Positions 15,828 through 23,566 of a stretch of DNA of 27,496 bases are shown piece by piece. The stretch comes from Hyphomicrobiales bacterium (GTDB lineage: Bacteria; Pseudomonadota; Alphaproteobacteria; Rhizobiales; Beijerinckiaceae): assembly GCA_028290125.1 (NCBI GenBank), contig JAQGKM010000117.1, positions 1 to 27,496 of the forward strand, read 5' to 3'. Each line of letters starts with the position of its first letter. Position 1 is the stretch's first letter. The translations under genes and the position numbers were made by a program. The notes under the pieces are model-generated. The model was not told where the DNA came from. It made no database searches and saw only the letters and a list, made by a program, of their open reading frames with translations.

Positions 15828-17045
15828 GTGTCCACATCCCGTCTGCGGTCGTCCCGTCCCTTCGTGCTGTCGCTCCCGGCGACCGGGACTTACGCGGCGG
15901 CTGTCGCCATCACGTTTTCCGCGACCGCCAGCGCACCGACACCGCTCTATGTGCTGTATCAGCAGACCATGGGGCTTTCGCCAGCCCACGTGACCTTCAT
16001 CTTCGCGATCTACGTCCTCGGAATGGTCGCGGCCTTCCTGACGCTAGGGCGGCTGTCGGACTACATCGGCAGGCGGCCGATGATCCTGGGCGCCCTCGTC
16101 GTCAATCTGCTGGCGCTGCTGGCCTTCATCACGGCGGCGCAGGCCCGCGATCTCGCGGTCGCGCGTCTCTTGCAGGGCATCGCCACCGGCGTCGCCATGA
16201 CGAGCCTCGGCGCCACCATCGTGGATGCGCAACCGCGGCACGGCGCGACGCTCAACGGCGTGACGGCCTTCATCGGCCTGACCACCGGATCGCTGCTCGC
16301 CGGCGTGCTGATCGCCTGGGCGCCGCTGCCGACGCGTCTCGTCTACGCCGTGCTGCTGGCGATCACGGTCGTGGAGATCATGGTGCTGTACTTCGTCCCC
16401 GAGACGTCCCGGAAGAAGCCGGGTGGACTTGCTGCGCTCGTGCCGAGCATCAGCGTGCCGCAGGCGGCCAAGGGCGCGATGTTGCGGCTGGTGCCGCTCA
16501 ATGTGGCGGGCTGGGCGCTGGGCGGCTTCTATCTGTCGTTGATGCCGGCCCTGATCACCGCGGCGACGGGGGCTCACGCGCCCTTCACGGGCGCAGCCGT
16601 CGTTTCCACCCTGATGCTGACGGCCACCGCGTCCGTGCTCCTCCTGCGGACGCGACCCGCCGAATGGCTGCTGGGCTTTTCGGGCGTCGGTCTCGTGGCC
16701 GGCATCGCCTTCACGCTGCTGGCGGTCTCGATCCACTCGGAACCGGGCATGTTCGCCGGAACGGCGATCGCGGGCGCGGGTCTCGGTGCGGCCTATTTCG
16801 GGAGCTTGCGAATGCTGATCCCGCTGGCGGGCGACCGCGAGCGGGCCGGCATGCTGGCCGCCTATCTGGTGATCAGCTACGTCGCTTTTTCGATCCCCGC
16901 CATCGCGGCCGGTCTGGCGGCGCCTCGCTTCGGACTCGTCGCCACGGCCTACATCTATGGCGCGGCTCTCATCGTGATGGCGACGACGTCTCTCGCCATC
17001 ATGCGGACGGGGCGTCGAGCCGCCGGAGAAAAGCCTTCTGCCTAA
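15828..17045 (+). CDS. MFS drug/solute exporter
   Basis: This 405-residue protein starts at a GTG with AGGAGG six bases upstream. It has 12 predicted membrane helices. The MFS motif A, GRLSDYIGRRP (about 73-83), lies between helices 2 and 3, and a motif C-like segment is in helix 5. No large soluble domain is present. A TetR repressor is divergent and two operators sit in the promoter, which fits an inducible efflux pump. The last four bases overlap the convergent TetR gene of the RND module. The substrate is unknown. Confidence 0.9.
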   Translation: MSTSRLRSSRPFVLSLPATGTYAAAVAITFSATASAPTPLYVLYQQTMGLSPAHVTFIFAIYVLGMVAAFLTLGRLSDYIGRRPMILGALVVNLLALLAFITAAQARDLAVARLLQGIATGVAMTSLGATIVDAQPRHGATLNGVTAFIGLTTGSLLAGVLIAWAPLPTRLVYAVLLAITVVEIMVLYFVPETSRKKPGGLAALVPSISVPQAAKGAMLRLVPLNVAGWALGGFYLSLMPALITAATGAHAPFTGAAVVSTLMLTATASVLLLRTRPAEWLLGFSGVGLVAGIAFTLLAVSIHSEPGMFAGTAIAGAGLGAAYFGSLRMLIPLAGDRERAGMLAAYLVISYVAFSIPAIAAGLAAPRFGLVATAYIYGAALIVMATTSLAIMRTGRRAAGEKPSA

Positions 17046-17653
17046 CGAGCCGCGTCAGCCGCGACGGTGTCCGTCCGGCGCTGGCTTGCGGCGATGACAG
17101 CCTCTGCCGCAGCGACGAACTGCGCGCAGGGTCCGTCGAGGCCGACGCTCTGGCGGTTCACCCGCGCGCCTTCAAGAAGCAGCGACAGCGTGTCTGAAAC
17201 GAGGTCGGGATTTTGCAGGTCGGCGCGCCGGCAGAGCTCGGCCAGCCGGTTGCGTTGCGCGACCTTGAACTCCTGGATCACGCGCTTGGCCGGATGATCG
17301 CCGTCGGGCAGTTCGACGGCCGCATTGGCGAGGTCGCAGCCGCGATCCTCCGCGAGCACGCAGGCTGAGCCGAACCGCACCCAGCCCCTGACCTGCGCGA
17401 GCGCATCGTCCGGGTGCTGCGCCTCGAGATCCTTCCAGATGTCGCACGCGCGGTTCGCGGCTTCGCGCAGGCATTCCGCGATCAGTTCGTCTTTCGAACC
17501 GAAGTGCCGGTACAGGGTCATCTTGTTGGTGTCGGCGGCTTCGGCGATCGCCTCCACGCCAATCCCCTTGATCCCGTACTTGCGAAAGAGATTGCGGGCG
17601 GTGTCGAGAATGCGCTGCCGAGGGCGAACGCGATCCGTGCAAATGCCCCGCAT
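17042..17653 (-). CDS. TetR/AcrR-family repressor of the RND pump operon
   Basis: This 203-residue protein starts at an ATG with AGGAAGG five bases upstream. The helix-turn-helix is IGVEAIAEAADTNKMTLYRHFGSKDEL (about 31-57). The C-terminal domain (about 75-200) holds Cys97, Cys105 and Cys133, but no known effector motif. It is divergent from the RND operon; two nearly identical palindromes lie between them. By position and family it represses the pump and itself. A local role on the MFS gene on its other side is less likely, since that gene has its own repressor. Confidence 0.9.
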   Translation of the reverse strand: MRGICTDRVRPRQRILDTARNLFRKYGIKGIGVEAIAEAADTNKMTLYRHFGSKDELIAECLREAANRACDIWKDLEAQHPDDALAQVRGWVRFGSACVLAEDRGCDLANAAVELPDGDHPAKRVIQEFKVAQRNRLAELCRRADLQNPDLVSDTLSLLLEGARVNRQSVGLDGPCAQFVAAAEAVIAASQRRTDTVAADAAR

Positions 17654-17686
17654 TGGACCTTCCTCAAAAAAAACCGACTGGCGGGC

Positions 17687-17716
17687 TTGACGCCAATGTT
17701 ACCGACCGGTAACTAT
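17687..17716 (+). promoter_or_regulatory. Candidate promoter of the RND operon
   Basis: TTGACG (17687-17692) is a near-consensus -35 box. The -10 box is less clear: TAACTA (17710-17715) or AACTAT (17711-17716), at 17 or 18 bases. Operator site A lies in the spacer and touches the -10 region, so repressor binding would block polymerase. Confidence 0.5.
17698..17713. promoter_or_regulatory. TetR operator A of RND operon
   Basis: GTTACCGACCGGTAAC has perfect 7-bp arms (GTTACCG/CGGTAAC) around a two-base centre. It is repeated 26 bp downstream with a single base change. Confidence 0.8.
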
Positions 17717-17723
17717 TCGGCCT

Positions 17724-17739
17724 GTTACTGACCGGTAAC
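17724..17739. promoter_or_regulatory. TetR operator B of RND operon
   Basis: GTTACTGACCGGTAAC differs from operator A at one base (C to T at position 6). Centre-to-centre distance is 26 bp, about 2.5 helical turns, so two repressor dimers could bind on opposite faces. Confidence 0.8.
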
Positions 17740-17842
17740 ACGCCCTTGTACCTCCGGTCAACATGGCCCTCCGTCGCATGGTCGCCCCCAGTTCAGAGCC
17801 GCCGCGCGCAACGTTGGACATCCCGCCAGAAAGGCCTGTTTC

Positions 17843-18061
17843 ATGAATGATTTAAGCCATATCAAGGCAATTCTGGCGGATGACGTGACCCGCGCGGTGC
17901 TGCGCGCCGACGGCCTCGATCCGCGCGAATTCCTGCGCACCCTGGAAGCGGCGGCTCTGCGGATCGGCGCGGCTCGCGCCAAACCGGCGCCGGGCCTGCA
18001 TGTGGGAAGCGCCAGTTGGTATCCCCGGGTCATGGCGGCGATGCCGCGCTGCGGAGCTTGA
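17843..18061 (+). CDS. Small conserved-looking protein upstream of the RND pump, 72 residues
   Basis: The ATG at 17843 has AAAGG eight bases upstream, and the frame has high third-position GC like its neighbours, which argues for real coding. The product has no membrane segment or signal peptide; residues 1-45 look helical (acidic/Arg-rich, LDPREFLRTLEAAALRIGAAR), and the end is Gly/Pro-rich. Its stop is three bases before the ATG of the pump gene, so the two are probably co-translated. I do not recognise the family. It could be a leader peptide controlling the pump or a small accessory protein. Confidence 0.6.
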   Translation: MNDLSHIKAILADDVTRAVLRADGLDPREFLRTLEAAALRIGAARAKPAPGLHVGSASWYPRVMAAMPRCGA

Positions 18062-18064
18062 GTC

Positions 18065-21000
18065 ATGGTCGATTATTTCATCAGGCGGCCCGTTTTCGCG
18101 AGCGCCATAGCGATCATCATGGTCCTGGCCGGCGCGGTCAGCTATTTCACTTTGCCGGTCGCACAGTTCCCCAACATCACGCCGCCGCAGGTGGTGGTGA
18201 GCGCGAAATATCCCGGCGCGAGCGCGCAGGTGGTGGCCGACACCGTCACGACGCCGCTCGAGCAGCAGATCAATGGCGTCGAGGGCATGACCTACATGTC
18301 CTCGTCGAGCTCCAATGACGGCAGCGCGACGATCACCATCACGTTCGACGTCGGCTATTCGCTGAACACGGCCGCGGTCGACGTGCAAAACCGCGTGTCG
18401 CAGGCGGCGTCCGCGCTCCCGGCGATCGTCAACCAGGGCGGCGTGACGATCCGCAAGCAGAACCCGAACTTCGTTCTCATCGTCAATCTCACGTCGCCCG
18501 ACGGCTCGGTCGACCCCGTGACCCTGAGCAATTACGCCTATCTGCAGATCGTCGATCCGCTGAAGCGCTTGCCCGGCGTCGGCGACGTGCAGATCTTCGG
18601 CGAACGCCGTTACTCGATGCGCGTGTGGCTCGATCCCGACAAGCTCGCCAATCTCGGCATCACGGCGGTCGATGTCCAGAACGCCATCGCCGAGCAGAAC
18701 GTGCAGGTCGCCGCCGGCAAGATCGGCCAGTCGCCCGCGCCGCCGAACACGCCCTTCGAGATGCAGGTGAACGCCACCGGCCGACTTTCGACTCCCGAGG
18801 AATTCGGCGAGATCGTCGTGCGCGCGGATGCGGCCAGCGGCGCCACGGTGCGTCTGCAGGATGTCGCGCGCATCGAGCTCGGCGCGCTGCAATATTCGAC
18901 GTCCGCCTATTTCGCCGAAGACCCGACCGTCGTGCTCGCCATCTACCAGATGCCGGGATCGAACGCGCTTGCGCTCCAGCAGGGCGTCAAGGACACGATG
19001 GAGCGTCTGTCGGCGCGCTTCCCGCAGGGCGTGTCCTACGCCATGCATTACGACACGACGCGCTTCGTGTCGGCCTCGATGCACGACGTGCTGGTGACGC
19101 TCGCCGAAGGCCTCGTGCTCGTCATCGCGGTCGTCTACATCTTCCTGCAGAGCTGGCGCACGACGATCATTCCGACGATCGCGATTCCAGTTTCGTTGAT
19201 CGCCACGCTCGCCGTCATGAAGGCGTTCGGCTTCTCGCTGAACATGCTCAGCCTGCTCGGCATGGTGCTGGCCATCGGCCTCGTCGTCGATGACGCGATC
19301 GTCGTCGTCGAGAACGTCGAGCGACAACTCGAGAACGGCAAGAAACCGCTCGACGCCACGATCGCGGCGATGAAGGAAGTCACGGGTCCGATCATCGCCA
19401 CCACGGCGGTGCTGATGGCTGTGTTCGTCCCGGTCGCGTTCATCCCGGGCGTCGCCGGCAGTCTCTACAACCAGTTCGCCCTGACGGTCGCGATCTCGGT
19501 CGCCATTTCGGCCTTCAATTCGCTGACGCTCAGTCCAGCGTTGAGCGCTGTCTTCCTGTCGCATCGCGGCGCACCGAGCTTTGCGCCGTTCAAGTGGTTC
19601 AACCGCGGCTTCAACTGGATGTCGCACGCCTATGCGCGGCTCGTGCGCGGGCTCATCCGCTTCAGATGGGCGATGCTCGCCCTCTTCGTTGCGGGACTCG
19701 TGGGCACGTTCGTCGTCGGCAAGCGCATTCCCTCGACGTTCCTTCCCGTCGAAGACCAGGGCTACTTCTTCGTCGTGATCCAGCTGCCCGACGGTTCGTC
19801 GCTGCAGCGCACGGACGAAGTCGCCAAGACGGTGCGGGCGATCCTGCAGAAGGAAGCCGGCGTCGACATCGTCGGTTCGATCAGCGGCCTTAACTTCCTG
19901 ACCGGAGCCGCGCAATCGAATTCGGCGGTCGAATTCGCGATCCTCAAGCCGTGGGATGAACGCGGCCAGCTGACGGCCTCGAAGATCGTATCCTCCGTGC
20001 GGCCCAAGCTCCTGCAAATCCCCGAGGCCGTCGCGCTGAGCTTCGATCCTCCGACGATTCCGGGCCTCGGCGCCACCGGCGGCTTCGAATTCCAGGTCGA
20101 AGATCTCACCGGCCGTGGCAGCGTCGCGCTGAACGAAGTCGTCCAGGGTCTGATCGCGGAAGCGCGCAGGCAGCCCGAGCTGAATGCGCAGCAGATGTTC
20201 AGCACCTTCAGCACGTCGACTCCGCAGTTCAGTTACGATCTCGATCGCAACAAGGCGAAGATGCTGGGGCTCAATCTGCCCGAGATCTTCAACACGCTGC
20301 AGATCTATCTCGGCTCGCTCTACGTGAACGACTTCAACCTGTTCGGACGCACCTTCCGCGTCACGCTGCAGGCGGACGGAGAGGCGCGCGCAGGCGCCGC
20401 CGACCTTTCGAAGCTCTACGTTCGCAACTCGACAGGCGCCATGGTGCCTCTCGACGGGCTCGGCACCTTGCGTCCGATCGTCGGTCCCGAAACCGTGCCG
20501 CACTACAACAATTACGCATCCGCCCTGATCAACGGCGGACCGGCGCCGGGCTTCAGCTCCGGTCAGGCGGTCGCCGCCATGCAGCGGGTGGCGCAGCAGA
20601 CGCTGCCGAAGGATTTCACTTTCGAATGGACCGGCATCACCTTCCAGGAGCTGAAAGCGGGATCGATCGCCAACATCGTGTTTGGCCTCGCCATCGTCTT
20701 CGTCTTCCTGATCCTCGCGGCGCAGTACGAGAGCTGGGCGATGCCATTCATGGTGCTGCTGTCGGTGCCGCTCGCCCTGTTCGGCGCGCTCGCGGCCCTG
20801 TCGGTGCGCGGCATGCAGATCGACGTCTATTCGCAGATCGGCTTCGTGATGCTGATCGGGCTCGCGGCGAAGAACGCGATCCTGATCGTCGAATTCGCGC
20901 GGCGCCTGCGGCAGGAAGGCGCGAGCATCGTGGATGCGGCGATGGAAGCCGGACGTCTGCGACTGCGTCCGATCCTGATGACGGCCTTTGCCTTCATCCT

Positions 21001-21211
21001 CGGCGTGCTTCCGCTCACCTTCGCGGAAGGCGCGGGCGCGGCGAGCCGTCGATCGATCGGCACGACGGTGTTCGGCGGCATGCTGGCGGCGACCATCCTG
21101 GCGCTGATCTTCGTGCCCGTCTTCTACGCCCTCATCGAATCCGCTCGCGAACGCTTCGGCGCGCGCGAAGCGCTGGACACGCCCGCGCCCGACGCTGCGC
21201 CGGCCGAATGA
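18065..21211 (+). CDS. RND (HAE1-type) multidrug efflux pump, inner-membrane subunit
   Basis: This 1048-residue protein has the full AcrB/MexB architecture: helix 1 near the N-terminus (DYFIRRPVFASAIAIIMVLA), a first periplasmic pore/docking region, helices 2-7, a second periplasmic region, and helices 8-12. The proton-relay residues are present: D409-D410 in GLVVDDAIVVVENVE and K936 in IGLAAKNAILIVEF, matching AcrB D407/D408/K940. It exports hydrophobic compounds by proton antiport as a trimer. Repression by the divergent TetR protein is likely. The membrane fusion partner follows it, an order opposite to acrAB. No outer-membrane factor gene is present, so a TolC-like protein from elsewhere is needed. 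Confidence 0.96.
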   Translation: MVDYFIRRPVFASAIAIIMVLAGAVSYFTLPVAQFPNITPPQVVVSAKYPGASAQVVADTVTTPLEQQINGVEGMTYMSSSSSNDGSATITITFDVGYSLNTAAVDVQNRVSQAASALPAIVNQGGVTIRKQNPNFVLIVNLTSPDGSVDPVTLSNYAYLQIVDPLKRLPGVGDVQIFGERRYSMRVWLDPDKLANLGITAVDVQNAIAEQNVQVAAGKIGQSPAPPNTPFEMQVNATGRLSTPEEFGEIVVRADAASGATVRLQDVARIELGALQYSTSAYFAEDPTVVLAIYQMPGSNALALQQGVKDTMERLSARFPQGVSYAMHYDTTRFVSASMHDVLVTLAEGLVLVIAVVYIFLQSWRTTIIPTIAIPVSLIATLAVMKAFGFSLNMLSLLGMVLAIGLVVDDAIVVVENVERQLENGKKPLDATIAAMKEVTGPIIATTAVLMAVFVPVAFIPGVAGSLYNQFALTVAISVAISAFNSLTLSPALSAVFLSHRGAPSFAPFKWFNRGFNWMSHAYARLVRGLIRFRWAMLALFVAGLVGTFVVGKRIPSTFLPVEDQGYFFVVIQLPDGSSLQRTDEVAKTVRAILQKEAGVDIVGSISGLNFLTGAAQSNSAVEFAILKPWDERGQLTASKIVSSVRPKLLQIPEAVALSFDPPTIPGLGATGGFEFQVEDLTGRGSVALNEVVQGLIAEARRQPELNAQQMFSTFSTSTPQFSYDLDRNKAKMLGLNLPEIFNTLQIYLGSLYVNDFNLFGRTFRVTLQADGEARAGAADLSKLYVRNSTGAMVPLDGLGTLRPIVGPETVPHYNNYASALINGGPAPGFSSGQAVAAMQRVAQQTLPKDFTFEWTGITFQELKAGSIANIVFGLAIVFVFLILAAQYESWAMPFMVLLSVPLALFGALAALSVRGMQIDVYSQIGFVMLIGLAAKNAILIVEFARRLRQEGASIVDAAMEAGRLRLRPILMTAFAFILGVLPLTFAEGAGAASRRSIGTTVFGGMLAATILALIFVPVFYALIESARERFGAREALDTPAPDAAPAE

Positions 21212-21227
21212 ACCTGGAGCAAACACC

Positions 21228-22361
21228 ATGACGTTCCGCAACCAAGCCCTCCTGTCCTTCACGGCGCTCGCCATCGGCGCGCTCGCCGTGCTGGGGCTGC
21301 AGACCTTCATCAAGCCTGGCGTGGCCGACGCAGCACCTGTCGCGGCCGCCGCGGCGCAGCTCATGCCCGTGCCGGTGACGTCTGTGCAGATCAGATCCGT
21401 GCCGGTGAGACTCACCTACCCGGCGCGGGTCGACGCCATCCAGGAGCTGACGATCCAGGCCAAGGCGACGGGCTTTCTCATCGAGCAGGCCGTCAGCGAC
21501 GGCAGCAATGTGAAACAGGGCGAGTTGCTGTACCGCATCGACGCGCGCGATACGCAGGCCCGCCTCGACCAGGCGCGCGCGCAGCTCGAGCGCGACACGG
21601 CCTCGCTCGACTATCTCCGCTCGAACTACGACCGCGGTTCGCAGCTCGCCAAGATCGGGGCGCTGGCCAAGGACAGTTTCGACCAGCGCTCCAGCCTCGT
21701 GAAACAAGCAGAAGCCGCGCTGACGATCGATCAGGCGGCAATCCGCAACGCCGAACTCAATCTGGAGGACACTTCGATCCGGGCCCCGTTCACGGGACGG
21801 CTCGGCCGCAACAAGGTTGCGACCGGCGCCTATGTGAACGGAGGAACGACCGCGCTCAACACACTGGTTCAGCTGAGCCCGATTTACGTGACGTTCAATC
21901 CGAACGAGCGCGACCTCTCGCGCATCCAGACGGCGCTGCGGGCCGGCGACGTGCCGGTCGAAGTGTCGTCGACCGTCGAAGGCAGCCAGCCGCAGACCGG
22001 CAAGCTGACCTTCCTCGACAATGCGCTCGACCGCACGACCGGAACCATCAGCGCGCGCGCCGTCATCGAGAATGCGGAGGGCGCGCTCCTTCCCGGTCAG
22101 TACGTCCGGGTCCGCGTCGTGCTGGGCCGCATCGATGACGCCAAGCTGGTGCCCCAGACGGCCGTGGGTTCGAGCCAGCTTGGCAAGTTCGTCTACACGG
22201 TCGATGACGGCGGCGTCGTGGCGCAGAAGCTCATCGTTGTCGAACAGGCCGAGGGAGAGCATGTCGCCGTGAGGAGCGGCCTGACCGGCAGCGAGAAGAT
22301 CATCACGGGCAACCTGCAGAAGATCGGACCCGGCCTGCACGTCGCGCCGATGCCGCACTGA
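21228..22361 (+). CDS. RND efflux membrane fusion protein (AcrA/MexA family)
   Basis: This 377-residue periplasmic adaptor links the RND pump to an outer-membrane channel. It has an N-terminal membrane anchor (about 9-28) without a lipobox Cys, so it is probably held by the uncleaved helix. The lipoyl half-motifs flank a coiled-coil hairpin: PARVDAIQELTIQAKATGFL and VKQGELLYRIDARD before it, and LNLEDTSIRAPFTGRLGRNKVATGAYV after it. A beta-barrel and membrane-proximal domain follow (AVIENAEGALLPGQYVRVRVVL). It starts 16 bp after the pump stop in the same operon, and a strong terminator lies just past its end. Confidence 0.95.
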   Translation: MTFRNQALLSFTALAIGALAVLGLQTFIKPGVADAAPVAAAAAQLMPVPVTSVQIRSVPVRLTYPARVDAIQELTIQAKATGFLIEQAVSDGSNVKQGELLYRIDARDTQARLDQARAQLERDTASLDYLRSNYDRGSQLAKIGALAKDSFDQRSSLVKQAEAALTIDQAAIRNAELNLEDTSIRAPFTGRLGRNKVATGAYVNGGTTALNTLVQLSPIYVTFNPNERDLSRIQTALRAGDVPVEVSSTVEGSQPQTGKLTFLDNALDRTTGTISARAVIENAEGALLPGQYVRVRVVLGRIDDAKLVPQTAVGSSQLGKFVYTVDDGGVVAQKLIVVEQAEGEHVAVRSGLTGSEKIITGNLQKIGPGLHVAPMPH

Positions 22362-22378
22362 CAAATGGGGTGATCGCA

Positions 22379-22417
22379 AGCCCCCCGCAGCCTTGGCTGC
22401 GGGGGGCTTTTCTTTTT
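22379..22417 (+). terminator. Rho-independent terminator of the RND operon
   Basis: AGCCCCCCGCAGCC (22379-22392) and GGCTGCGGGGGGCT (22395-22408) form a long perfect GC stem with a minimal loop, followed by TTTCTTTTTC. It lies 18 bases after the membrane fusion protein stop. Confidence 0.92.
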
Positions 22418-22513
22418 CGCTTGCCGCCTGCCCTTCGCCGACCAACGGGTGTAGGCTCCCGCAATGGCCCTTTGGCGCGTGACCCTGTCCGCCGCCTGAA
22501 GCGGAGGCCTCCC

Positions 22514-23500
22514 ATGCGGATCGTCATCTTCGCGCCGCCGAACGTTCATTCCCTCGAGTTGGCCGGGCTCCTGGACGTCTTTGCCGAAGCCAATGCCCGC
22601 GCAGCCGAGCCGTGCTACGAGGTCGCGATCGTCGGGGAAAGCGACCAGCCCATCCTCTGCGGTTCAGGACTGAAGGTCCTTCCAGACACCGGATATCTCG
22701 CGTTGTCGCACGCTCCCGACACGTTTCTCGTCGCCGGCAGCGTCGGCGTTCCGGATACGCCCAAAGCGGAGGTGACCGACTGGCTGGCGCGCATCGCACC
22801 ACAGGCGCGGCGCTTCGGCTCAGTCTGCACGGGCGCTTTCCTGCTCGGCGACGCCGGGCTCATCGACGGCCGCCATGTCACGACGCACTGGCAGTTTGCG
22901 CCGCTGCTGGCGGCGCGCTTCCCCGACGCAAATGTCGACGGCGATCGGGTCTTCGTTCGCGATGGAGCGCTGGTCACGTCGGCAGGGTCGAGCGCGGCCA
23001 TCGACCTCGGTCTTTCTCTCGTGGAGGAGGATCTCGGTCGCGACGTGTCGCTTTATGTCGCGCGCAGGCTTGTCGTGTTCCTCAAGCGGCCTGGTGATCA
23101 ATCGCAGTTCAGCGTGCATCTGGCGGCGCAAGCCGTCGATCGCAGCCGGCTCTATGACGTCCAGCAATACATCCTGAATCATCCAGCCGCAGACCTCTCC
23201 ATCGAGGCGCTCGCAAAAATGTCCGCCATGAGCCCGCGCAACTTCACACGCGTGTTCACGCGGGAGGTGGGCGTCTCGCCATCCGACTATGTCGAGCTGA
23301 CGAGGATCGACGTTGCGCGCAATCTTCTCGAAGGCAGCCGACTGTCTCTGGAGGCGATTGCAGTCAAGACGGGCTTTGGATCCACCCGCGCCATGCGCCG
23401 CGCGTTCCATGCGCATTTTGGCGTGACGCCCTCCGAATATCGCGAGCGCTTCAGCACGTCTGGCGATGGAACGAGATCGAACTTGTCTGATTCCGGCTGA
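22514..23500 (+). CDS. GlxA-family AraC-type regulator with DJ-1/PfpI domain
   Basis: From the ATG at 22514 (GGAGG seven bases upstream) the protein has 328 residues. The N-terminal DJ-1/PfpI (class I glutamine-amidotransferase-like) domain spans about 1-170 and holds the elbow Cys105 in GSVCTGAFLL. The C-terminal AraC DNA-binding domain (about 220-318) has two helix-turn-helix units: LSIEALAKMSAMSPRNFTRVF and LSLEAIAVKTGFGSTRAMRRAF. GlxA-type regulators are transcription activators often tied to amine, glycine-betaine or stress catabolism. No target gene is clear from the context; the LOV-GGDEF-EAL gene is the next gene downstream, about 66 bp away. Confidence 0.92.
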   Translation: MRIVIFAPPNVHSLELAGLLDVFAEANARAAEPCYEVAIVGESDQPILCGSGLKVLPDTGYLALSHAPDTFLVAGSVGVPDTPKAEVTDWLARIAPQARRFGSVCTGAFLLGDAGLIDGRHVTTHWQFAPLLAARFPDANVDGDRVFVRDGALVTSAGSSAAIDLGLSLVEEDLGRDVSLYVARRLVVFLKRPGDQSQFSVHLAAQAVDRSRLYDVQQYILNHPAADLSIEALAKMSAMSPRNFTRVFTREVGVSPSDYVELTRIDVARNLLEGSRLSLEAIAVKTGFGSTRAMRRAFHAHFGVTPSEYRERFSTSGDGTRSNLSDSG

Positions 23501-23566
23501 CGTTTGTCCTGAAGTGGTCGTGACGACGGATTGCTCCGGCACGTCAAAGCGCGCCACTTCTTGACG

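Noticed and set aside
17852..21415. 1187-residue open frame antisense to the RND pump
   Set aside because: It is Arg/Asp/His-rich with no fold, lies opposite a well-supported RND gene, and arises from the high third-position GC of that gene. It is a shadow frame.
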